Below, piece after piece: positions 1 to 9,200 of a DNA stretch of 64,000 nt. Positions within the stretch are counted from its first letter, which is position 1. Each line of letters begins with the position of its first letter. The notes under the pieces are model-generated. The model was not told the DNA's origin. It ran no database searches and saw nothing but the letters and a program-made list of their open reading frames with translations. A program made the translations under genes and the position numbers. This DNA is from Muscardinus avellanarius (taxonomy: Eukaryota; Chordata; Mammalia; Rodentia; Gliridae). The DNA lies in assembly GCA_963383645.1 (NCBI GenBank), contig OY726560.1:32542003-32606002 (forward strand), given 5' to 3'.

Positions 1-185
1 AAGAATGTTATTTGGGAGTTACTTGGGAAGCTGAAGCAGGAGAATGCAAGTTCAAGGCCAGCCTTGGCAACTTAAAAAGGATACTGACCTGTCTCAAAAT
101 CAAAATTTTTAAAAATGATGGAACTGGGGATATAGCTCAGTTAAAGAGCATCCTTGGGCAGAATCCCCAGTACCGAAAAATAAAA
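1..185 (+). repeat. composite SINE, 5' end cut by window edge
   Basis: B1-like part (ggaagctgaagcaggagaatg) followed by an ID-like right end (ggggatatagctcagttaaagag, then aatccccagtaccg at 161-178) and an A-rich tail. Fairly diverged. Confidence 0.8.
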
Positions 186-1104
186 GTTATATGACATGCA
201 CATAGTATGTGACCTTTAGGAATTCCCTTTTTTCCACCCAGCATAATTCTCTGGAAATTCATTTAGGTTAATGTAAGCATAAATAGTTCCTCCATTTTTT
301 ATTATTATTTCTAGAAAATTTTATTTTTTTACTCTTTAGCCATCATTTTCAATCCAAGAGCAAATCCTTGTAAGTTTTACCACCAAAATGCATCTTGAAT
401 TTCATCTTTTCTACATGTATTTTTCCAAACTACCAGGAACCTTCGCTCAGCCGGTAAGAATATCAAACTGGTCTAGCTGTCTTTACTCTTGCCCTTTTAT
501 AGTCAATCCATCTACCATGCAACAAACCAGTTAGGCTTAAATTATTTAAAAATGTTGATATCATATAGCTCTCCAAAGCAAAAGCCCATATTCCTTCTTT
601 CCCTCAGAAATACATTCAAAAATATTTACTGAGTGACAACTCTGTACTAGATACTATTTAGGCACTGTAGAAACAGTTATAACAAGATAGACAGTCTCTG
701 GTCTTGTGAACAAATATTAGTCAGATGACTGACAATCAACAGAATACAAAAATTAAGTATGGTGGTAAAAATAAAGCAAGAAAAGGAGAAGCCTTGTAGA
801 CGGTGAGTCCCACAGGCTAGTCAAGGGAAGGTGTCACAGGCAGATGGCATCTGAACAAAGCAGGATGGAGATAAGACCCATGCAGACAAGTGGATGAAGT
901 ACATTTCAGCTAGAGGGAATAGCAAATAAGAAGCCTAGATGGAAGCAGAGTGGGAGTATCTCAGAAACTGAAAGGAAATCCATAGCTGGGTCATATGATC
1001 CAGAGGAAAGGTAGGGAGATGAGGCAGAAAGGTCATGGGTCCAGATGATCTAGGGCTTTTTAGATCATTATAACACTATTTTTAAGTAATGGAGATGGAA
1101 ACCA

Positions 1105-1288
1105 GGAGGATTCTACCTCCGAGCTCTACCCCTCAGCCCTATTTTTTATTCTTTATTTTGAAACGGCATCTCACTGAGTTTCTGAGGACCTCACTAAAGT
1201 AACTGAGGCTGTCTGCTAACTGCTATTGTCCTGTCTCAGCCTCCCAAATGCTGGGATCACAAGCATGCGCCACCATGCCTGGCTTTAA
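1105..1288 (-). repeat. composite SINE in ancient repeat
   Basis: Reverse-strand ID part (attctacctccgagctctac) followed by the B1 part (cagcctcccaaatgctggga, then atgcgccaccatgcctggc). Type A, older copy. Confidence 0.82.
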
Positions 1289-1334
1289 TACTTGTATCCT
1301 TCAAATGAACTAGCAAGGCATAGAGGGTTTTAAG

Positions 1335-1824
1335 TGCTGGAGCCAGCCGGCAAGAGTAGGGGTTCTGAAGTGAGGCGTGAGGATGAAGAGTTTTTAACCC
1401 TAACATGGGGGAGCTGCCAGCCTATCTCTACTGGTCGACCCCTGTTCGTGGGTCAATATTTCCTACAGGTCGACGACTATGCCTGGGTCAGTATTCTCTA
1501 TCGCGCGGACACTCCTGGCCAACGCAGCTTCTGGATCAATCTCGTCTTTATTGCGCCGACGCCGACTTTGTTTCTCCAGAGGTATTTATACACAGCTACA
1601 GGTCAATCAACATTCTCGTGCTACCACCACCAGAATACAATAAAGACCAATACAAAACACATCATTACTGATAGGCCTATCAGTACCCTCGTATCATCAC
1701 CACCTGATCCTCTCTTAGACCTCTTTGAACTTTCCATAACCCCAAACCTTGTTGACTCTGGGAGAAGGACAGTCAGCTGAGTCAGAGACACCAATCTAGG
1801 GGAAGGCCTTAATGGCTCCCAACA
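1335..1824 (-). mobile_element. solo LTR, IAP-like (ERVK), antisense
   Basis: On the minus strand it begins TGTTGGGAGCC, the start of IAP-type LTRs, and ends in CA, giving TG...CA termini over 490 bp. A TATA-like tataaat (plus 1574-1580) and an AATAAA (plus 1547-1552) lie in the expected order. The flanks TTTAAG (1329-1334) and TATAAG (1825-1830) are a probable 6-bp target duplication with one mismatch. CpGs remain common, suggesting a fairly young copy. No gag, pol or env sequence is attached, so it is a recombined solo LTR. The open frames across it are chance. Confidence 0.75.
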
Positions 1825-2026
1825 TATAAGCAAAATTTGCCTCCCGAAAATTACTCTGGTTACTGTGTGAAGAATAAAGCAGAGGGAAAAAAGAGGGGAT
1901 GCAAAGTGGTAACTAAAGAAGCTGATCCAAAAATCAAAGCGAGAGACAATGGTGGTTTAGACTAGAGATATAACTTTGTAGGTCATGTGAACTGACTAGA
2001 TCTGGATGTGCCTTGAAGGCTAAAAC

Positions 2027-2230
2027 CAAGCCTGACATGGTGGCACATGCCAATGATCTCTGTACTTGGGAGACTGAGACAGGAGGATCATGAGTTCAAG
2101 GCCAGCCTCAGCAGCTCAGCAAGACCTTCTGCAACTTAAGGAGTCCCTGTTTCAAAGTAATAATTTTAAAAAAACAAGACTGAAAATATAGCTCAGATGT
2201 AGAACTACCCTAGGTTCATCCCTTGTTAAA
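2027..2230 (+). repeat. composite SINE, type A, diverged
   Basis: Starts aagcctgacatggtggcaca, has gagactgagacaggaggatc and an ID-like right part with a degraded box B. It interrupts the ancient repeat. Confidence 0.82.
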
Positions 2231-2654
2231 GAAAAATGTTAGAACAAAAGGTTTTATTGGTGAAGTGATGTAGCGTGTAAGAGAAAGAGAAGTCGAGAAT
2301 GACACCAAGGTTTGGGCTGAGCAACTGGATGGATAAGTTGTTGTTCACTGCGTTGAACAGCACAGATGGAACAGGCTTTGGTGAGCTACCCCGGGAGAGC
2401 TGGGTCTGGGCTATGTCTGTGTTAAGATGTTGGGTATAGGTGAGTCTGGGATTAACTAATAGTCTGTTTGGGGGCCATAATTTGGGAGTCATCAATGTGG
2501 ACTGCCTCTACACATCCAACCTATTAGATGGGATGTTATCATTTAGAGCATTGGTCCACAGATAAAGAGGGTTAGACCCCAAGGCACTCCAAAATAAAAA
2601 AGCTGAAAGATGAGAAGACACTAGCAAAGAAGACTTCAGAGCACTTAGAAAAAA

Positions 2655-2830
2655 ATTACCCCTGTATGTGGGAGGCTGAAACAGGAGGATCACAAGTTTG
2701 AGACCAGCCAGTTAATTGGTGAGGCCCTCTGCTACTTAGTGAGATGCTGTTTCAAAATAAAGGATAAAAAATAGGACTAGGGTGTAGTTTGGAGGTAGAA
2801 TACCCCTGGGTTCCATCCCCAGAACCACAA
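2655..2830 (+). repeat. composite SINE, 5'-truncated
   Basis: Lacks the first about 35 bases. It retains gggaggctgaaacaggagga and a full ID-like end (gaatacccctgggttccatc). Followed directly by an inverted SINE. Confidence 0.83.
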
Positions 2831-3069
2831 TTTTTTTTTTTTTTTTTTTTGGTGGTACTGGGATTCTTGGAAACACTTCTACCTCCGGGCTACTGCACTC
2901 CCAGACTATATCTATCTATCTATCTATCTATCTACCTATCTATCTATCTATCTATCTATTTGGAAACAGGGTCTCTTAAGCCAGAGAGGCTGGCTTTCGA
3001 CCTGTGGGATCCTCCTGTCTCCACCTCCCAAGCAGGGGGATTACAAGCGCGTGCCACTATGCCCGGCCA
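2830..3069 (-). repeat. composite SINE type B with internal (ATCT)n expansion
   Basis: Poly-T tail at 2831-2850, then ggtggtactgggattcttgg, and at the far end the reverse-strand B1 5' end (gccactatgcccggcc). A tetranucleotide array at 2909-2959 replaces the A-rich linker between the two halves. With the preceding SINE it forms an inverted pair. Confidence 0.85.
2909..2959 (+). repeat. (ATCT)n microsatellite inside a SINE
   Basis: About 12-13 units of TATC with one ACC variant, grown from the A/T-rich linker of the surrounding SINE. Confidence 0.9.
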
Positions 3070-3102
3070 AAAACAACAACAAAAAAATTTTTTTAAATAA
3101 AA

Positions 3103-3161
3103 TAGGGCTGGTGATGTGGCTTGGTGGAAGATGGCTTCTTGGGTTCAATCTCCAGCAACAC

Positions 3162-3163
<2 letters not shown>
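3103..3163 (+). repeat. ID-like SINE half
   Basis: Right-hand tRNA-derived part only (agggctggtgatgtggcttg, then gggttcaatctccagcaaca). Its tail has become the following microsatellite. Confidence 0.75.

Positions 3164-3242
<79 letters not shown>
3164..3242 (+). repeat. (AC)n(TC)n compound microsatellite
   Basis: (AC)n to 3202 switching to (TC)n to 3242, directly at the 3' end of an ID-like SINE half. Open frames across it are low-complexity artefacts. Confidence 0.95.
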
Positions 3243-3245
<3 letters not shown>

Positions 3246-3682
3246 ACCATAATAATGACCTGGGCATTGTCAACCTCTTTAACTTTACTCCCCAGTCACA
3301 CTGAACAGATTTTTTTAAGACATCAAGTTTTTTCTCTCGTTTTTACCCCGACTCCAAAGTTAGTCACCACCTCCTTTTACTACAGCCCTCGGCTAAATTG
3401 TTGCCTAATCCAAATTTTTCCTAACCGTCCCAAATCCCATCTGAATTTCTCTAGCCATCTCAAAAGGCTCAATGCAACCACTCTTGCCAAGTTATAGCTC
3501 TTTACTATATACCTGACCCTTCTGATTTAACCAAACGATCACTGCCAAATAAAAGTTCAGATATTCCTCTTTGTAGGTAACCTCCTGGAGAGTGGAGGCC
3601 TCATCATCTTGTTCTTTGGTGCATTCCAAGGCAATTGGCACTGCCTAGCAATCAATTCTGAGCTTTCAATAGTTATTAATAG

Positions 3683-3839
3683 TGGGACGTGGTGGAGCAT
3701 GCCTGTGATACCAATACTTGAGAGGCTGAGAGGGTTTGAAATCAGCTTCAGCAATTTAGCTAGACTATGTTTCAAATTAAATAAAATAGGTCTGGGGGTG
3801 CAGGTGGGAGGTAGAATGCCGCTGGGTTCAATCCCTGCA

Positions 3840-3841
<2 letters not shown>
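3683..3841 (+). repeat. composite SINE, diverged
   Basis: gacgtggtggagcatgcctg start, diverged middle, ID part aggtagaatgccgctgggtt, ending in the next (AC)n tract instead of poly-A. Confidence 0.8.
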
Positions 3842-3887
<46 letters not shown>

Positions 3888-3909
3888 CAAACAAACAAAA
3901 ACAACAACA
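3842..3909 (+). repeat. (AC)n plus (CAAA)n SINE tail
   Basis: (AC)n at 3842-3885 followed by imperfect CAAA units, at the 3' end of the preceding SINE. Confidence 0.93.
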
Positions 3910-3947
3910 GAACAGACTGCAGGCCAGCTGATAAAATTGTATCCCCA

Positions 3948-4125
3948 AGCCCGGTATGGTGTCACACCCCTGTAAGCCTAGTACTTCGGAGACTGAGAGA
4001 GGAGGATCGCAGCTTGGAGGCCACTCTCCCAAAAGTAGTGAGACTCAACCTAGGGAAGACCTTGTTTCAAAAATAAAAATAAAAAAATAGGTCTGGAAGG
4101 GAAGTGTAGTTCAGAGGTAGAATGT

Positions 4126-4128
<3 letters not shown>
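3948..4128 (+). repeat. composite SINE next to the promoter
   Basis: cccggtatggtgtcacaccc start, ggagactgagagaggaggat, then an ID-like part ending agaatgtgtac. The element lies within about 440 bp of the EIF3E start codon. Confidence 0.8.

Positions 4129-4200
<72 letters not shown>
4127..4200 (+). repeat. (CA)36 microsatellite abutting the promoter
   Basis: Uninterrupted alternating purine-pyrimidine tract of about 72 bp ending about 187 bp upstream of the inferred cap site. It grew from the tail of the SINE at 3948-4128. Confidence 0.95.
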
Positions 4201-4203
<3 letters not shown>

Positions 4204-4261
4204 TCTCGTAGACCCACAAGAGCGCCGACACGCCCCGTAGTCGCCAGCGGGCAGGCGCCCG

Positions 4262-4273
4262 TGCGCATGCGCC
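4262..4273. promoter_or_regulatory. NRF1-type site
   Basis: TGCGCATGCGCC contains the perfect palindrome GCGCATGCGC, the NRF1 core, about 125 bp upstream of the inferred start site. Binding is inferred from the motif only. Confidence 0.7.
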
Positions 4274-4297
4274 GTCATCCTCTGCGCGGCGGCGGAA

Positions 4298-4306
4298 CCC
4301 CGCCCC
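4298..4306. promoter_or_regulatory. GC box (SP/KLF-type)
   Basis: CCCCGCCCC, about 85 bp upstream of the inferred transcription start. Confidence 0.6.
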
Positions 4307-4329
4307 TCGGCCTGAGCAGGTTTCACCCT

Positions 4330-4341
4330 TGCACATGCGCA
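4330..4341. promoter_or_regulatory. second NRF1-like site
   Basis: TGCACATGCGCA differs by one base from a full NRF1 palindrome and lies about 50 bp upstream of the inferred start site. Confidence 0.5.
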
Positions 4342-4386
4342 GTAGCGCTGTCTGTCGGCGCTCTCAATAAAGTTTTCGCAAACCAA

Positions 4387-4399
4387 CTCTTCCTCTTCT
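4387..4399 (+). promoter_or_regulatory. EIF3E: 5' TOP-like pyrimidine tract, inferred cap site
   Basis: CTCTTCCTCTTCT: thirteen uninterrupted pyrimidines starting with C, 21 nt before the ATG. eIF3e is among the eIF3 subunits reported to have TOP mRNAs, whose translation follows mTOR/LARP1 signalling. If transcription starts at this C, the mRNA is a TOP mRNA. The exact base is inferred. Confidence 0.65.
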
Positions 4400-4497
4400 G
4401 TGGCAAGATGGCGGAGTACGACTTGACTACTCGCATCGCGCACTTTTTGGATCGGCATCTGGTCTTTCCGCTCCTGGAGTTCCTCTCGGTGAAGGAG
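4387..4497 (+). CDS. EIF3E: EIF3E exon 1 (short 5' UTR plus residues 1-30)
   Basis: Coding part is 4408-4497, residues 1-30 (MAEYDL to SVKE), ending in phase 0 at the donor gag|gtgagg. The 5' boundary at 4387 is inferred from the pyrimidine tract at 4387-4399. The start is fixed by homology and by the TISU-like context CAAGATGGCGGA at 4404-4415. With only about 21 nt of leader there is no room for an upstream ORF. Confidence 0.93.
4404..4415 (+). promoter_or_regulatory. EIF3E: TISU / YY1-type element over the start codon
   Basis: CAAGATGGCGGA matches the TISU consensus SAASATGGCGGC at 11 of 12 positions. TISU directs accurate initiation on very short leaders and doubles as a YY1 site (AAGATGGCGG). 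It agrees with the inferred leader of about 21 nt. Confidence 0.75.
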
Positions 4498-6156
4498 GTG
4501 AGGGGGCTCGGAGCGTGGGGAGGGCGCGGGCGAGGCGGCGGGCGGCGGCGGAGGGCTGGGCGCGGCGGGCGCACGTGGAGGCGGCCGGGCTGGTCCCTGC
4601 GGGGCGGCCGGGACCCGCCTGGAGTGGAGCGCGGCCCGGCGGCTGCGCACCGAGGGGTCTCTGCGTCCCTCCTCGGGGTCTCTGCCTCCCTCCGTGGGGG
4701 TCTCTGCCTCCCTCCGTGGGGTCTCTGCCTCCCTCCTCGAGGTCTCTGCCTCCCTCCTCGGGTTCGCATCCCCTCCCTGGAGGAGCGCTGGCGCATAGGC
4801 CGGCTCCTGGGGGCGACTAGGTCTTTGTAGGGGTGTCGTTAACAGGTTTTGGTGCTTCCTTTTTCTTAATTCTGGGAGCCGTGGGCTTGGATTTAGTTTA
4901 TTGCGTACCGAATTGTGACTTTTCTTAACATTTAAAAGAAATACTTAGCACCAGTTTCCGTGAGGCTAGTGAGTTCTTTGCGTCTTGTTTCCTGATCTTT
5001 TGGATAGTCACTTCCTACAAGCGTAGCATATGTTGTAAGACGAGGATAAGGACTGAAAACAACGACAATAAAAAGCAGAATCCCACAAACTCTGACCTAA
5101 AGTTTGTTTTCTAGTGTGTAAGTACACACTGCAAGTAATTTGAATTGGACTTTACCTTCCTTTAGCTTCTCGAGGTAACTTTCAGTGTAGTTCTGGAACT
5201 TCATCTTAAGTCAAGTTCCAGCCCTAAAAGTTTTATTGAGCTGGGAAGGCTGAGTTAAAAGAACTGTCAAACTTAGTTATACGAGTTTATTGGGAAATTG
5301 GTGCAGTCTAGTAATTACACTAAGTAACATTTCTATAACGAAGGAGTAGAATTTTGCCCAGAAAAATAAATTAATTATATTTCTCAAATCAGATTAGAAC
5401 ATAGGGAACTCTAGACGTGGATGGTGGATTTTGTGTATCCTAATAAAACAAGTTCTATACATATACGTTAAATTGTTCTCATAACTTTTCAGAACTTTCA
5501 GATACTTCTGGTTCATTGAGACAGGTATAATTCTCATATTCTTATGAACCTTCCCTAAACACATATAAACAGTTGTAAGGTTGTTGATGTTAGGAAACAT
5601 CAAAGTTTGTTTTTAATAAAGTCCAAGATGGTCTTGTCATATAAAACCTTATCTTGAACAGATGTATTTTTGCCTTGGCTTTTATTTTTATGCCTGTACA
5701 TTAGTGCTTGAATTCAAAGGCTAATTTGTTTTGCTTCCTTTTCTGGATAGGTGATAGTGATTTACCAGAGATCAAGGAGGAGAAATGTGCCATATTTTGA
5801 AATTCTTTACCAGCTACTTAGAAATGCTAATAAGCTAGTTGAACCTCATGTTTTTGCATTCTTTTTCATTTAGGTTTTTCGAGGCAGACAAGAAAGGAAT
5901 ATGAAAAGTATACATTAGTTTTTAAAGGACAAGACCAAAACTCTGAGACAGTGAGAAATAACTACCCAGTACCTCACTTCTTGGAGAGAATGTTGGTGAG
6001 ATGGCTTTAATATACCAAGGCAGATGCTACTGTTCACTTAGTAATTACTTATTAGTTATATGTTATATGTTAGTTTATTTACTAAATAATGGGCTGTGGA
6101 ATTAAAAGAAACCCAAGATAAAACCCAGAAGTCTTACATTTTAAAATCACTTAGAG

Positions 6157-6203
<47 letters not shown>

Positions 6204-9200
6204 TATGGCAAAAGTAATACATCTATTCAAGTATTGGCAAAGAGCTGTCAAAATTGAGGAGATCGTGTTACCTTCAATGGGCAGAAGTGTCTTTGAGAAG
6301 GCTGAGTCTTGAAGGCTGGTAAGGATGGAGTCAGTAGCCACCATATGAATATTGTACTAAAACACTGTTTGATAAAATTTGCAGTGTGTTGGAGAATATA
6401 AGCTCCAAAAGAGTGGGAATTTTGTTTTATTCTTTGCTATGTTCTCAGCACATGAAATAGAGTCTGGCATAAAGGCCTTTGATGAGTGTTTAGTAATTAA
6501 ATAAATATATCTTTGTGTCTCACTGTTTTGTGTTTTCATGTGAAATAGTATAATACAATATTTAGTACCCTGGTACAAATAATAGTACAATATTTAGTAC
6601 CCTGGGGTCTGAATTGGGACCTGGATTTGGAATCCTATCTCTGTGACTTAATGCTTTTGTGCCATAGAGCAGGTTCATTTACCTCTTAACAAAGCCATGA
6701 GAAAATGTGTAAAATGTTGACTTTACCACCTATCTTTTAAGGTTGTTAAGACACTTATCTCTATTGGAACAGAGTAAGAACTTCTAAATGTTTTCTATTG
6801 GAAGATTAGACCATACTGTAAAAAGGGAGGGAGAGTGAGGGTTCTGAGAAGACTGGAACTGGTGACTAAGGAATCCAATCAAAGACAAATGGGATGGGGT
6901 CAGTAGTGAAGGGTTACTGAGATTAGAAATCATGCAGTGTAGAATACTGGTCATTCTCAGGGAGAGTAGCAGTGAAAGGTTATGAGAGAAGTATAGAAAT
7001 GTTTGGGAGTAGACTGGTCGTTAAATGCCATGTAGACATTAATGAAAAGAATTAGTGATCAGAGAAAAGTACAGAATGTCATCAAGTAACACTGTTACTT
7101 AGATTTTTAAAACATTGTCTAGTGGTCCTTGGCTAGAATGGAGAAAATGGATGGCTTTTTTTTCCGAGCTAGATGTTTACATTGAATTATATGAGGACAA
7201 AAAGAATGGATGGAATCAATAAGAGTGCTAAAGAGAAAATCTTTGAAATAGCTAAAAGTGATATCCAATCTATGATACCCAAATGAGTCATATAAAGGTA
7301 AAAAAGAAGCTGGGCGTATACCTGTAATCTCAGTACTTGGAAAGCAGCTTATAGTAGAATTTCCGATTCAAGGCCAGCATTAGTAATTTAGTGATACTCT
7401 GTTTCAAAATAAAAATACAAAAGGCTATGAGTATACCTTAGAGATAGAATGCCCCTGAGTTCAATCCCCAGTACCAAAAAGAAAAACCAAGTTAGAGTGC
7501 AGAGGGTATAATGAGGATGCAAAAGTGTTTACAATTATAAGACATTAATTTTAGTCCACAATTAAATGAAATATTTTCTCCCCCAAATTTCATTCTCATT
7601 AGATCTGTGTTACAGTTATTTTACTCTATTTTCATGCTTTTAATTTAAAAATATTTGAAATCTGAAAATCTGTTTATTTAAACTTAAAATTACAAAGTAC
7701 CCTCAATTTTTTCTTCTTGACTTATAAAGCCTAAAATATTACTTTCTGCCATATATAGAATAAGAGTGCCTGTGAGGCAGAATTGAGAGAGCTTGTTATG
7801 TGCAGGTGTAAAAGAAGGGGCCACAGTAGGTCTGCTATCAGAGGAAGTGTTTTTGAATCCACAGTGGGGAAGGATATTGCAAATTAAAAGCTATTAGTGG
7901 GGTGGCAAGAAGTGACACACTATGAAAACGATGTTTTCACCTTGTCTTGACCTTTCAAGTACTGGGGTTATAGATATGCCATACTTTAAATCTACTTTTT
8001 TTCTTTACAGTGCATACAATTGTTGAATCTAGAAGTATGTGTGGCTTTAGGAGATAAAAACAATTTTTTGAAGTGGTCCTGCTTCTGCCAGCATAGTGTG
8101 AATAATTCAGTTTGTCTACATCTACACTAACACTGGTATTGTCAGGTTTTTTAGTTTTATAGTGGTTGGATTATGCATTGCCTTTGTGATTAATGGAGTT
8201 GAGAATGTTTTCAAGTGCCTGCTGGCCATCAGGTTATCCTCTATTGTTGTTGTTTTTTGTTGTTGTTATGGGGCTCTTAAGCCCCGCTTTTCTCCGTCGC
8301 CATCTTCCCGGAAGTCCCTCTTATTGATTTTTATTTATTTTTCTTTTAATTTTTTTTATTGGTGCACTGTATTCATACATCATAATGGGATTAAAAAAAA
8401 AACTTTTGTAGATATACATGCACACATCGCCCAGTTAGCAGGTTATCCTCTGTTGTGAAGTAACTATTATATTTCACTTTTTTCTTACTGTTTTGTGTTT
8501 GGAAGGTTCAGTTTTTACCTCATATCATTTGACCACTTTGAGCTTCTCATGGGCAGTGAGATATGGAATCGTCTTTGTGTATTTTCTTTTCCTTAGCAAA
8601 ATTAGGCTCACTAGAGAAATCTTTTGTTGAAGTATCTCTCTATACCTGAATATATTGTCAGAATCCTTACATATTGCTTAATATGCTTCATGTATATGTG
8701 AGTTTGTGAATGTATCTATTTAGTTTCTATACTATGGGTTAAAGTATGTTTCTTGAATATTTTGCAAAACAAAAACCTGGTATGATATTCTTGACAATGA
8801 AATGAGTGCTAGTTTTGTTTCAGGGGTATGGATGGGGAAGCATTATAAAGATTGTAACCATTTAATGAGAGAATATGTGGAGGGAAAAGAGGCCACATCA
8901 AGCAGAGGTGGGATGGCATCATGTGATGAAAGGGATGCTGAGAAGGTGTAAACAGTTTTTTCTCATTACTTCTGTGTGAGTAGGACAGCTCTTATTTGCT
9001 TTGCAGTGAAGGTGGTATGGCTTTCTTTATGCACAGCCTTACCTAAAAAGGATGAGATGCCTTGATTTTATAAAAGACAACATAAATCAGAAGTAGGTGG
9101 GAATGGCTTTAATTTTTTAATTTGTTTTCAAATTTTTAATAGGCCAAACAGTCTTATTTCTCTGTAGGTTGGATGCCTGCTATATATTGGTTGCTTTTCT

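Larger units (their letters stand above)
630..2640 (+). repeat. ancient mammal-wide interspersed repeat, split by three insertions
   Basis: Fragments at 630-1100, 1290-1334, 1825-2020 and 2230-2640 form one colinear old repeat of a type common in mammals. Typical runs are 'ttactgagtgacaactctg', 'actctggttactgtgtg' and 'gacaccaaggtttgggctga'. I recognise the sequence style but cannot name the family safely. It is interrupted by a SINE, an LTR and another SINE, so it is the oldest layer here. Confidence 0.5.
4200..4830. promoter_or_regulatory. EIF3E: CpG island and TATA-less promoter of EIF3E
   Basis: GC- and CpG-dense block that starts directly after the (CA)n tract and runs through exon 1 into the first 330 bp of intron 1. 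No TATA box is seen at the expected distance. Visible motifs are two NRF1-like sites, a GC box, a CGGAA ETS-like core at 4293-4297 and a pyrimidine tract at the inferred start site. This is the usual design of a constitutive translation-factor promoter. Confidence 0.88.

Noticed and set aside
1334..1833. Open frames of 148, 88 and 70 residues across the LTR
   Set aside because: They lie in non-coding LTR sequence in both orientations and resemble no retroviral protein.
3041..4336. Several open frames with long His-Thr, Ser-Leu or Cys-Val runs
   Set aside because: They are translations of (CA)n/(TC)n microsatellites and SINE flanks.
4111..4830. Open frames of 100-190 residues on both strands at the promoter
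   Set aside because: They arise from stop-poor CpG-island DNA. One overlaps exon 1 but reads through the donor in intron; the Pro/Arg-rich composition is typical of GC-rich noise.
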